Position numbers and translations under genes: made by a program. From contig JAEUVL010000051.1 of the NCBI GenBank assembly GCA_016786965.1, positions 1 through 16,378 of the forward strand: a stretch of 16,378 nt of DNA, given 5' to 3'. The notes below the pieces were generated by a model. The model searched no databases, was not told the DNA's origin, and saw only the letters and a program-made list of their open reading frames with translations. The DNA comes from Chitinophagaceae bacterium (GTDB taxonomy: Bacteria; Bacteroidota; Bacteroidia; Chitinophagales; Chitinophagaceae). This document shows positions 1 to 9,600 of the stretch, one piece after another. How positions within the stretch are numbered: position 1 is the first letter of the stretch; each line of letters starts with the position of its first letter.

Positions 1-171
1 TAGGGCATCAGTATAAGCCTTCTCTTTTTCCGCTGTCATTTGGCTTTTCAGAATGGTACCAGCCCCGCCGTGTATCACCAGCACATATTTCTCATTCAGC
101 TTACCAGAAACTGGTTGCGCAAAAACTTTGTTAAGAAGAAAAAAGGTAAACAGGAGCAGCAGCTTTTTCAT
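1..171 (-). CDS. Isoaspartyl peptidase / L-asparaginase (Ntn-hydrolase), N-terminal fragment
   Basis: Only the first 57 codons are inside the window; the gene runs off the left edge. The ATG is at 169-171 (reverse strand). Residues 1-18 form a signal peptide (two Lys, a Leu/Phe-rich core, then VFA before Gln19), so the product should be exported to the periplasm or be a lipid-free secreted enzyme. Residues 30-40 read VLVIHGGAGTI, the hallmark first strand of plant-type asparaginases / beta-aspartyl peptidases (IaaA family). Known members are Ntn hydrolases that self-cleave before a Thr and hydrolyse isoaspartyl dipeptides or asparagine. The catalytic Thr would lie beyond the window, so activity cannot be judged here. 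The gene is divergent from the TamB-like gene, with 98 nt between the starts and no convincing promoter in either direction. Confidence 0.85.
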   Translation of the reverse strand, partial: MKKLLLLFTFFLLNKVFAQPVSGKLNEKYVLVIHGGAGTILKSQMTAEKEKAYTDAL

Positions 172-269
172 ACCTTGAATTTTGACACAATTTAGGATTT
201 CTGCCATTCGTACTTCATTGTTCCTGTTTCGTCCCTATTATTGGTATTGAATTTGCCTAAAGGATTCGA

Positions 270-3200
270 TTGCATACTTTTACACATAAATCACCGTATC
301 TGAGGCGTTTTCTAAAAATATTAAAATGGTTCTTTCTCTCCCTGCTCTTTCTGCTGGTGGCCTTGTACATTTTTATACAAACCCCGTTTGGTCAAAACTG
401 GATCGCCGGCCAGGTGACCAAAAGGCTTTCCAAAGACCTCCAGACCAAAGTCAGCATTAAACATGTGGACTTTTCGCTTTTTAATAAGATGCACCTGGAG
501 GGGGTTCTCATTGAAGACCGTAAAGGCGATACCCTGTTATATGCCGGTGATGTAAAAGTGCGGATCACTGATTGGTTCTTTTTTAAAAAAGAAGCAGAAT
601 TAAAGTATATAGGACTGGAAGATGCTGTTATTAAGTTTCAGCGCACCGATTCTGTATGGCGGCAGCAATTCATCTTTGATTATTTTTCTTCCTCACCCGC
701 TGACAGCACAAAGAAAAAAAAGGCAGGCATTAAATTCAACCTCAAAAAAGTGGAGTTGAAAAATGTCGCATTCATGAAAAAGGATGGATGGCTTGGCGAG
801 GATATGAATATCAAGATCGGTATGCTTAACCTTGATGCGGACAAACTGAACTTATCTGGCAACCAATACGAGATCAATTCCCTGTTGGTAAAAGACCCGG
901 TGGTAGCATTGAGAAATTATTCCGGACAAAAACCAAAAGATACTCTTTCTGTAAATCAACCGGCCGATGGAATAATATCGGTGGTTTCCTGGAATAAGGG
1001 CAAAACAATTTTTAAGATCGGTGACCTGAAGATCATCAATGGCACTTTCAGCACCGATAAACAAATGAACCGTCAGCCTTTCGCTCATTTCGACGGCAAG
1101 CATATCCTGTTTACTTCTATCAATGCTGAGTTAACTAACAGTAGCTTCATTGGCGATACGATCTTTTCCAAATTAAAACTAACCGCTAAAGAAAGAAGCG
1201 GACTGGAAGTAAAGAATCTTTCTGCCGACCTGAAGATGACACCGCAGGGTATGGCCTTTCAAAACATGGACCTGGCCACGAACCGCAGTACCCTGCGCAA
1301 TTATTTCTCTATGTCTTATGACGACATGAGCGATATGGGCTATTTTATACAGAAGGTAAAACTTGCCGCTGTGTTTGATGATTCCTATATGGACAGTGAT
1401 GACATCGCTTTTTTCGCACCCGGCATGGTCACCTGGAAAAAGAAGATCAGCCTGAAAGGGAAAATAAGAGGTACCATCAGTGATCTTGTGGGCCGGGAAA
1501 TGGTGATACAGGCGGGCAACAGCACTATTCTGAATGGTGATATCAGTATGACGGGGCTACCAGATATCAATCAAACCTTTATTGATTTTAAAGCCAATGA
1601 TTTCCGTACTACTTACAGCGATGCTATCGCTATTGTGCCGGCTATGCGCAAAGTGACATCGCCTGACCTGCGGAAAATTCAATATATCAACTTCAAAGGA
1701 AGTTTTACCGGTTTCATCCGTGATTTTGTTACCTACGGCACCATACAGACAAACCTCGGCACTATTACCAGTGACATTAATATGAAACTACCTCCCGGAC
1801 AGGATGCTGTTTACTCAGGCAGTATTGCTACCGACAATTTCCGGCTGGGTGAATTCCTGGGCGATAAAACTCTCGGTGCAGTGTCTTTAAAAGGGACCCT
1901 GAAAGGAAAAGGCTTTAATGAAAAAACACGCAATACCTTCATTGATGGTACCATCCGCTTTGCCGATTATAATAACTACCGCTATGAAAATATTGCCGTA
2001 AAGGGGCAACTGAATAAAAAACTATTTGAAGGCGTAGCTTCTATCCGTGATAAAAATGCAGAGATCGACCTCAATGGCGTAATTGATTTCAATGGACAAA
2101 CTCCCCGCTTCGATCTGATAGCAGATGTAACAAGGGCCGACCTGCACAACCTGAACATTACCAAAGACAGCATTACATTCCGCGGAAAACTGAATTTCAA
2201 TTTTACGAGTAATTCGATTGACAACTTTGATGGCAACGCAAGAATTTCCGATGCCACCATCACCAAGAATGGTCATCGCCTGCCATTCGATTCCCTGGTC
2301 GTTTCTTCCGGTTATGTTGATAATGTAAAAACTCTTATAGCCACATCTAATGAATTCAAAGCAACACTAAAGGGGGAATTTAATATTAAAGACCTGCCAA
2401 ATGCCGCTACTTTTTTTCTAAATAAATATTATCCTGCTTATGTAAAGGCTCCTTCGGTCTTTCCTAAGAACCAGGATATTACTTTTGACATTACTACCTA
2501 TTATGCGGATGAATACCTGCAACTGATCGACTCCAGCCTGACCGGACTCAGCAACAGCCATTTTACCGGGAAGATGAATCTGGCTGAAAACATTCTCAAC
2601 TTTACTGCCCGTGTGCCGCAGTTCAAATTCAAGCAGTACAATTTTGATTCCATTAGTGTGGATGCCATAGGGAATGCAGACAGCCTGGTACTTACCGGTG
2701 GCACCCGTAATATACGGATCAACGACAGCCTGAATATTCCGAGGGCCAATTTCAGCATTACTGCCCGAAATGATTCTTCCCGGGTATCCATCCTTACCGG
2801 CGCCAATCAAACCGTGGAGAAAGCCGACCTGAATGCATTGGTGCTTACCTATAATGATGGGGTGAAAATAGAATTTGACCCGTCCAACTTTACCATCAAT
2901 GGTAAATCATGGGCCATTGATGAATCAGGCGAACTTATCTTCCGCAGTAAGAACCCCGCCAGTGGCCAGTTAGTATTAAGCGAAGGCGATCAGAAGATCG
3001 TGTTGCGTACCCAACCCGGTGCCGGCAACTGGAATGATCTTAAGATCGAATTGACCAAAATAAATCTTGGCGACATTGCTCCTTACTTTATGCCAAAGAA
3101 CCGGGTGGAAGGGTTGCTGAGTGGCAACGTGTTGGTGCAGGACCCCACCGGCAACCTGAATATAAAATCAGACGACCTGCAAACAGAATTTCTGCAACTT

Positions 3201-5138
3201 GATAATGATTCGCTGGGGCAAATAAGGACCTCGCTGGAATATGATCAGCTAACTAAAGAGCTCCGCTTCAAAGGCAATACACTGAACCAGGTAAACTCCC
3301 TCGTCTTCGACGGGCATATCTTCCTGGATAAAGACAAAGCAAAGAACAACACCATTGCCATTAAAGCAAAAGAATTCCAGATCGGCATACTGGAGCGTTT
3401 CCTGGGTACTCTCTTTACCGATATGAAAGGTTTTCTTACCGGCGATATCAACCTGGATGGTGCCCTGGATCACCTGTCGGTAACCGGCAAAGGCAGGTTA
3501 AGAGATGCGGAACTGAAAGTCATCTTCACCCAGTGCTATTATAAGATACAGGATACTGATATTGAACTGACGCCAACGGAAATAAACCTTGATGGAATTG
3601 TGCTTATTGATAAAGTGACCGGCAACCCTATCTACCTCAGAGGTGGTATTGAGCATAATGCATTTAAGAATATGTTCTATGCACTGGACATTTCAACACA
3701 AAAGCCAAATACCACCGACGAGGATAATAACAAGCCTGTTCAATTACTACGTACTTCATTAAAAGATAATAAACAGTTCTATGGTGATGTAAAAGGAACC
3801 GGTTCCCTTTCACTCGCCGGTCCACAGTCAGATATGTACATGACGATCGATGCCGTGGCTTCTACCAAAGACACCAGTAATGTCACTATTCCCTCTTCTA
3901 CCAGCAGGGAATCAGGTATTGCAGATTTCCTGGTGGAAAGAAAATATGGACGGGAAATGAGTGACAGTGATGTGAAAAAGAATTCAACTAATATTATTTA
4001 TGATGTGAAAGTAACGGCCAACCCGATGGTAAAAATGAAAGTGCTGCTGGATGAACTGACCGGAGACCAGATCACGGGCAGTGGTACCGGCACATTGAAT
4101 ATCCGTTCGGGTACTTCAGAACCACTCTCCCTCCGCGGACGTTTTGATATTGATGAAGGAAAATACCTGTTCACTTTCCAATCCTTCTTCAAAAAGCCAT
4201 TTGAATTAAGAAGAGGCGCTGAAAACTATATTGAGTGGAATGGCGACCCGATGGATGCCAATATCAAATTTGAAGCTCAGTATAAAGCCGAGAATGTAAG
4301 CTTTGCCCCTTTATCCAATTTGTTATCTACTTCGCAAGGTGCCTCCAATGCCCGTGGCGAAGTGTATGTGGTGGCAAAACTGACAGACAAACTTTTTAAG
4401 CCGGATATCCAGTTCTCGCTTGACTTTCCTTCTACGAGTGTAGCGGTAACTGATCCTGAATTTGCACTGGTATTGCAGCAAATGCAAAAGAACACGAACG
4501 AACTGAACCGGCAGGTTACGTACCTGATCGTATTCAACAGTTTTGCCCCGAGTGAACTGGCAGGTGATGTTAATAATGCCGGTATCGGGGTAGGCACCAT
4601 ATCTGGTATATTATTAAATGTGATCAGCGACCAGATCAACAAAATACTGGGAAACCTGCTTAAAAGCGAAAAATACAGTATAAGCCTCAACACTTCATTT
4701 TATGACAGGGGCATTATTGACCCTAATAATAATACGGCACTCAATATTGGCAGCAATGTGAATTTCTCTATCGGCCGGTCTTTCTTTGATAACCGGTTCA
4801 TCATTACTGCCGGCGGCGGTTTTGATGCGGCTTTACAACAAAATACCAGCCAGCAAAGCTTCCTTTTCCTGAAAGATGTAACAATGGAATGGCTCATCAA
4901 CCAAAGCGGTTCGATGCGGGTGTCATTCTTCTACCGGGAAAATGCTGATTATCTGGGGTCAGGTACAGGCGCCTCCGGAAAGGCCAACCGGATCGGTGCC
5001 AATATTTCTTACCGAAAAGACTTTGATAAACTGAGTGATCTCTTCAAAAGAAAAAACAAGCCTAAACCAACCGAACCGAAACCGGAAGAGCCAATGCCTT
5101 TGCAACCAATACCGCCAGCTAAAAAAGAAGACGAATAA
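270..5138 (+). CDS. TamB-domain (DUF490) translocation/assembly-module protein
   Basis: A 1622-residue envelope protein. A basic N-terminus is followed by one membrane segment (about residues 18-37) and then FIQTPFGQNW. The rest is a very long beta-rich, AsmA/TamB-like body. The C-terminal region (about 1300-1560) has the TamB domain signature: GRFDIDEGKYLFTF, FELRRGAENYIEWNGDP, and VVAKLTDKLFKPDIQFSLDFP. TamB family proteins are inner-membrane anchored, span the periplasm and are implicated in outer-membrane protein assembly or lipid transport to the outer membrane. The extreme C-terminus is a Pro/Lys/Glu-rich tail (about residues 1590-1622). The frame is closed by TAA at 258-260. The first plausible start is TTG at 270, preceded by AAAGGA; no ATG lies before residue 74, and starting there would delete the membrane anchor. 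No BamA/TamA partner gene is visible. The family assignment is secure; the exact cargo in this lineage is unknown. Confidence 0.9.
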   Translation: MHTFTHKSPYLRRFLKILKWFFLSLLFLLVALYIFIQTPFGQNWIAGQVTKRLSKDLQTKVSIKHVDFSLFNKMHLEGVLIEDRKGDTLLYAGDVKVRITDWFFFKKEAELKYIGLEDAVIKFQRTDSVWRQQFIFDYFSSSPADSTKKKKAGIKFNLKKVELKNVAFMKKDGWLGEDMNIKIGMLNLDADKLNLSGNQYEINSLLVKDPVVALRNYSGQKPKDTLSVNQPADGIISVVSWNKGKTIFKIGDLKIINGTFSTDKQMNRQPFAHFDGKHILFTSINAELTNSSFIGDTIFSKLKLTAKERSGLEVKNLSADLKMTPQGMAFQNMDLATNRSTLRNYFSMSYDDMSDMGYFIQKVKLAAVFDDSYMDSDDIAFFAPGMVTWKKKISLKGKIRGTISDLVGREMVIQAGNSTILNGDISMTGLPDINQTFIDFKANDFRTTYSDAIAIVPAMRKVTSPDLRKIQYINFKGSFTGFIRDFVTYGTIQTNLGTITSDINMKLPPGQDAVYSGSIATDNFRLGEFLGDKTLGAVSLKGTLKGKGFNEKTRNTFIDGTIRFADYNNYRYENIAVKGQLNKKLFEGVASIRDKNAEIDLNGVIDFNGQTPRFDLIADVTRADLHNLNITKDSITFRGKLNFNFTSNSIDNFDGNARISDATITKNGHRLPFDSLVVSSGYVDNVKTLIATSNEFKATLKGEFNIKDLPNAATFFLNKYYPAYVKAPSVFPKNQDITFDITTYYADEYLQLIDSSLTGLSNSHFTGKMNLAENILNFTARVPQFKFKQYNFDSISVDAIGNADSLVLTGGTRNIRINDSLNIPRANFSITARNDSSRVSILTGANQTVEKADLNALVLTYNDGVKIEFDPSNFTINGKSWAIDESGELIFRSKNPASGQLVLSEGDQKIVLRTQPGAGNWNDLKIELTKINLGDIAPYFMPKNRVEGLLSGNVLVQDPTGNLNIKSDDLQTEFLQLDNDSLGQIRTSLEYDQLTKELRFKGNTLNQVNSLVFDGHIFLDKDKAKNNTIAIKAKEFQIGILERFLGTLFTDMKGFLTGDINLDGALDHLSVTGKGRLRDAELKVIFTQCYYKIQDTDIELTPTEINLDGIVLIDKVTGNPIYLRGGIEHNAFKNMFYALDISTQKPNTTDEDNNKPVQLLRTSLKDNKQFYGDVKGTGSLSLAGPQSDMYMTIDAVASTKDTSNVTIPSSTSRESGIADFLVERKYGREMSDSDVKKNSTNIIYDVKVTANPMVKMKVLLDELTGDQITGSGTGTLNIRSGTSEPLSLRGRFDIDEGKYLFTFQSFFKKPFELRRGAENYIEWNGDPMDANIKFEAQYKAENVSFAPLSNLLSTSQGASNARGEVYVVAKLTDKLFKPDIQFSLDFPSTSVAVTDPEFALVLQQMQKNTNELNRQVTYLIVFNSFAPSELAGDVNNAGIGVGTISGILLNVISDQINKILGNLLKSEKYSISLNTSFYDRGIIDPNNNTALNIGSNVNFSIGRSFFDNRFIITAGGGFDAALQQNTSQQSFLFLKDVTMEWLINQSGSMRVSFFYRENADYLGSGTGASGKANRIGANISYRKDFDKLSDLFKRKNKPKPTEPKPEEPMPLQPIPPAKKEDE

Positions 5139-5143
5139 ATGTG

Positions 5144-5183
5144 CCGCTGATAAATTTTCCAGTAGGGGAAAATACAGAAGCGG
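5144..5183. terminator. Imperfect hairpin between convergent genes, possible bidirectional terminator
   Basis: Between the TamB-like stop (5138) and the ribBA stop (5202) lies a two-part stem. The inner pairing is ATTTTCC (5154-5160) with GGAAAAT (5167-5173). The outer pairing is CCGCT (5144-5148) with AGCGG (5179-5183), and a symmetric 5x5 internal loop separates them. A second small hairpin, GGGG-TTAAT-CCCC (5198-5210), covers the ribBA stop codon. There is no long T tract on either strand, so termination strength is uncertain; the position between convergent genes is the main argument. Confidence 0.4.
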
Positions 5184-5201
5184 TGCCTGCCTATGCTGGG
5201 G

Positions 5202-6407
5202 TTAATCCCCGTCCATTATCTCATGTCCCATTTTATCTCTTTTGGCTTCCAGGTATTTTCTGTTGTGAGGATTGGCATCTACTTCGATCCCGATGTTCTC
5301 CACTATTTCCAGTCCATAGCCGATCAAGCCTACTCTCTTCTTTGGATTATTGGTCATGAGCCGGAGTTTGGTGATGCCTAACTGGCGGAGCATTTGGGCA
5401 CCGATGCCATAGTCCCGTTGGTCCATCTGAAATCCGAGATGCAGGTTAGCCTCCACGGTATCCATTCCCTGCTCCTGCAACTGATAGGCTTTAAGCTTGT
5501 TGAGCAGACCGATGCCCCTGCCTTCCTGGTTCATGTACAGGATGGCCCCTTTTCCTTCTGCCTGTACCATCTTCATAGCTTTGTGGAGCTGCTCTCCACA
5601 GTCGCATCGCAGAGAACCCAATATATCGCCCGTAAAACAGGAAGAGTGCACACGGGTCAGTACTGGTTCATCTTTTTGCCATTCACCTTTCAGCAAGGCA
5701 AGGTGTTCATTGCTGGAATTCTTTTCCCTGAATGCCACCAGTTTAAAATCACCATATTTGGTGGGCATGTCCACCCGAACCACTTCTTCCACCAGGGAAT
5801 CTCCTTTGATCCGGTATTCTATAAGGTCTTTTATAGAAATGATCTTGAAATCAAATCTTTTGGCAACTTCTATCAGCTCCTGAAGCCGGGCCATGGAGCC
5901 GTCCTCATTCATTATCTCTACCAGCACCCCCCCTGGTTCAAAACCAGCCAATCGGGCCAGGTCCACTGCTGCTTCTGTATGCCCCGCCCTGCGAAGAACC
6001 CCACCTTTTTTTGCCCGGAGTGGGAAAATATGGCCCGGACGGCCCAGATCTGCGGGATTTGTAAGCGGATTTATCAATGCCTGGATGGTTTGGGCCCGGT
6101 CGGAAGCCGAAATCCCTGTGGTACAGCCATGTCCCAGCAGATCAACAGACACGGTAAAAGCAGTTTCATGTAGAGCAGTATTATTATTAACCATCAGTTC
6201 CAGTCCCAGGGCATCACACCGGTCTTCTGGCAAGGCGGCACAAATGAGGCCCCGTCCGTGTTTGCTCATAAAATTGATCACTTCAGGAGTCACATTCCGG
6301 GCAGCGGTCACAAAATCGCCTTCATTTTCCCTGTCTTCATCATCGGCAACCACTACCAATTTTCCACGTTTTATATCTTCTATAGCACTTTCTATTGAGT
6401 CGAACAT
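5202..6407 (-). CDS. ribBA: Bifunctional 3,4-dihydroxy-2-butanone-4-phosphate synthase / GTP cyclohydrolase II
   Basis: A 401-residue cytoplasmic enzyme that feeds both branches of riboflavin synthesis. The N-terminal half makes 3,4-dihydroxy-2-butanone 4-phosphate from ribulose 5-phosphate. The C-terminal half opens GTP to the pyrimidine precursor. The RibB domain (about 1-200) keeps DDEDRENEGD at 22-31, GCTTGISASDR at 94-104, RPGHIFPLRA at 123-132 and the metal-site AGHTEAAVD at 141-149. The RibA domain (about 208-375) keeps the zinc cysteines C257, C268 and C270 (HSSCFTGD, LRCDCG), NQEGRGIGL at 293-301, DYGIGAQ at 332-338 and TNNPKKRVGLIGYGLEI at 352-368. Length and motifs are those of a complete, active fused enzyme; no key residue is missing. 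It is transcribed alone, convergent with the TamB-like gene. No other rib genes are nearby, so the pathway is dispersed in this genome. Confidence 0.97.
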   Translation of the reverse strand: MFDSIESAIEDIKRGKLVVVADDEDRENEGDFVTAARNVTPEVINFMSKHGRGLICAALPEDRCDALGLELMVNNNTALHETAFTVSVDLLGHGCTTGISASDRAQTIQALINPLTNPADLGRPGHIFPLRAKKGGVLRRAGHTEAAVDLARLAGFEPGGVLVEIMNEDGSMARLQELIEVAKRFDFKIISIKDLIEYRIKGDSLVEEVVRVDMPTKYGDFKLVAFREKNSSNEHLALLKGEWQKDEPVLTRVHSSCFTGDILGSLRCDCGEQLHKAMKMVQAEGKGAILYMNQEGRGIGLLNKLKAYQLQEQGMDTVEANLHLGFQMDQRDYGIGAQMLRQLGITKLRLMTNNPKKRVGLIGYGLEIVENIGIEVDANPHNRKYLEAKRDKMGHEIMDGD

Positions 6408-6423
6408 GGTCGTTTATTTCTTG

Positions 6424-6431
6424 CAAAAATA
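6424..6431 (-). promoter_or_regulatory. Bacteroidota -7 promoter element (TATTTTTG) for ribBA
   Basis: On the reverse strand the octamer TATTTTTG, followed by C, fits the Bacteroidota -7 consensus TAnnTTTG exactly and ends 17 nt before the ribBA ATG. That would give a very short leader. No exact TTTG -33 box is found at the usual distance. The nearest T-rich sequence there is the right arm of the palindrome at 6445-6461. Confidence 0.5.
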
Positions 6432-6444
6432 CTGTATAAGGGGC

Positions 6445-6461
6445 TTAAAAACGGTTTTTAA
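6445..6461. repeat. Perfect 8-bp inverted repeat upstream of ribBA, candidate operator
   Basis: TTAAAAACGGTTTTTAA is a perfect inverted repeat: TTAAAAAC, one central base, GTTTTTAA. It sits 38-54 nt upstream of the ribBA start, where the -33 region of the TATTTTTG promoter would be. A one-base centre cannot form a stable RNA hairpin, so a protein-binding operator is a more natural reading than a terminator. No cognate regulator is encoded in the window. Confidence 0.4.
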
Positions 6462-6667
6462 CAGGTCGGTTACCGCCAATTGTCAATGCCCTTTTACAGA
6501 ATAAGAGATAACAAAGGAAAGAGTGCCTGGTTGGGTTAGCCGGCGGGCAGCAAAACCGGGATGGCAGTTGTCATTATAAAGCCTTATTTTTCAGTATCAG
6601 AATGTTAATATTTGCCTATATTTAATTTGGAAATATTCCCTTTCTTTGCAACCGAAAACCAATCTTT

Positions 6668-9600
6668 ATGCTTAAGAGAATACTCTTTTTGTTATTAGTA
6701 GCCTTTGTGTCCGGGTCGTCCTTATTCGCCCAGATAACCACTTCTGCGTTAGGGGGTACTGTAAGAAGTACCACCGATGAGCCCCTGGCTGGAGCAACGG
6801 TCGTTGCCACACACCAGCCTTCAGGAACCAAGTATGTAACCGTAACCCGTGCCGGCGGTGTGTTCAGTATACAGAACATGCGGGTGGGTGGACCATATCT
6901 CATTGAAATCACCTTCGTGGGCTATAAAGTGGAAAAGATAGAAGATGTTTATTTGCAACTGGCCGAATCATTTCAGCTCACTCCTCTTCTCACCAAGAAT
7001 GACGCCACGCTGGAAAATGTGGTAGTAACCGGTACCGGCAGAAGAAATGTAATTTTAAATGCCAACAGGACCGGTGCCGTTACCAATGTAGGCAGAAGGG
7101 AAATAACCGTACTGCCAAGTATCTCCCGGAGCATAAATGATCTCTCCCGTCTTACCCCTCAAGCCAATGGAGCTGCGGTAGGCGGAGGTAATTCCCGCCA
7201 GAATAATATTACCGTTGACGGTTCAGACTTTAATAATACGTTTGGTATTGGTGCCAATGTGCCTGCACAAGGTTCGCCAATATCTTTAGATGCCATTGAA
7301 GAGATATCTGTAAACATCACTCCGTTTGACGTTCGCCAGTCAGGTTTTATTGGTAGTGCGTTGAACGCAGTAACCCGTTCCGGAACAAACACTATAACAG
7401 GTTCTGTTTATACCTATTGGAGAAATGAAAAACTTCAGGGGGACAGGGTGGAAAAAGCCACTTTTGTTCGCCAGCCTTTGCAGTTCAATCAATATGGTTT
7501 CCGTGTTGGCGGCCCCATTATCAAAAACAAATTGTTTTACTTCTTCAATTATGAAACAGAAAAAGTAATCACACCCGGTCAGACCAAATTAGCATCCTCC
7601 CCTTCTGCTGCTTTTGGAAGTGGACCCAATATTGCCCGCCCAACACAAACAGAGCTGAATGATATCAGTGCTTTTCTGTTAAGCAAATATGGATATGAGA
7701 CAGGACCTTATGACAATTATGACCTTGAAGGTGATAAGCAAAAGATATTGGCCCGTATTGACTGGAATATAACTCCTAAGAACAAGTTGAGCCTGCGCTA
7801 CAACCAGGTAGAAAGCAGCGACCCCGCTATCTTAAGTACATCTTTCGGAAGCACCGGTGTTAACCCAGCTCCTCCTTTTGGTACAGGTCGCAGTGAGGCT
7901 ACTGCTCTGAATTCGTTGCATTTCAAGAATTCTAACTATTTCCAGGATTATAACTTTTACTCTGTTGCTGCTGAATTGAACACCTCCTTCAATTCCAGGA
8001 TATCAAATACCCTGAGGGCTTCCTTTAACAACCAGAATGAGCCCCGCAGTTCAACCAGTGCTGACTTTCCATTTGTAGATATTTTTAAAGATGGTTCACC
8101 CTTTACTTCTTTTGGATACGAACCATTTACTTACGGTAACCTGAGGGATGTTAAGATCTACTCTTTCGTAGATAACCTGACGATCTCTGCCGGTAAGCAT
8201 AATTTCCTGATCGGTCTGCAGGCAGATTTCACTAAAACCGTGAACGGCTTCCAGCCATTGGGTGCGAGCTACTACCGTTACAACTCATGGAATGATTTCG
8301 CTACAGGAGTAAAGCCAGCAGACTTTGCCTACACCTATTCACTGAAGAAAGACTATTCACAGGCTTTCCCTGGTTTCAAATTTGCTCAATACTCTGCTTT
8401 TGTTCAGGATGAGGTAACTATTAATAAGCGTTTGAAACTGACCTTTGGTATCCGTGCCGATCAGTCCACTTACCCCGGTGTGGAAGAAGTAAAAGAAAAC
8501 CCATTGGTTTCTGCACTGACTTTTGAAAAAGGCATCAAAGTAAATACTGGCAAGCTGCCTGCTCAAAAGGTATTGGTATCTCCACGTTTTGGATTTAACT
8601 GGGACCTGTATGGCGACCGTTCTTTACAGATCCGTGGTGGTACAGGTATCTTTACCGGACGTGTTCCTTATGTATGGATCGTGGGACAAGCGGGTAACTC
8701 TGGTATGCTCCAGATCACCCAGTCTTTCAATGGTACGGCTAATACACCTGGTGTGTTCAATCCTAATGTTGGATTCTACAGACCTGCCACGCCTCCTACT
8801 GCAGGTACTACCATGCCATCTACCGTTACCGCTTTTGCTGAAGACTTTAAGATGCCACAAACCTGGAAAACAAGTTTGGCCATCGACGTAAAACTGCCCG
8901 GCGGTATTATAGGAACACTGGAAGCTATTTACAACAGGGATTACAATGTGCTCTATTCCCGCAACATTAACCTTGTTGATCCCTCCCCGCTGAATGTGAA
9001 CGGTTATCCTGACAACAGAATGATCTACCCCAATGCCAACGCACAGAAATACATCAATAAACTGATTACTACAGGTCCTGGTATCCAGGTACCCAGTGCT
9101 ACAGGAACCAGTGCCTTCTCAATGATCCTGACAGGTAATCAAAAGAGAGGTCACTATGCTTCAATCACCACCCGTTTTGAAAAACAGTTCAAGAAAGGTT
9201 TCTCGGCTATGGCTTCTTATACCAAATCCATAGGCAACGTCTTGTATGATGGTAATGGTGACCAGCCATTTAACACCTGGAGCCTGATCCAGTCTGTAAA
9301 TGGCGCTAATACCCCTAATCTTGCTTACTCTAATTTCGTGGTGCCAGACAGAGTCGTGGCTTCATTGACCTATCGTAAAGAATACCTGAAACATCTGGCT
9401 ACCAGCATCTCCTTATTCTACGAAGGTGCTATCGGAGGCCGCTTCTCTTATACTTACAGTGCTGACTTTAACCGTGACGGTACAAGTGCTGACCTGATCT
9501 ACATTCCTAAGAATGCATCAGAGATCACTTTCCAAACACAAACTGTAAATGGTGTGACTTACACTCCGCAGCAGCAAAGTGACCTTTTCTTTGCTTATGT

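Noticed and set aside
4277..4693. A 138-codon antisense frame inside the TamB-like gene
   Set aside because: It lies over the conserved TamB C-terminal domain and is Leu/Ser-rich as expected for a shadow of that coding sequence.
5394..6173. A 259-codon open frame on the plus strand opposite ribBA
   Set aside because: RibBA on the minus strand has every catalytic motif of both domains; the opposite frame has no recognisable domain and is the expected antisense shadow.
6408..6667. FMN riboswitch upstream of ribBA
   Set aside because: The gap lacks the conserved RFN element segments, and the leader predicted from the TATTTTTG element would be too short to hold one.
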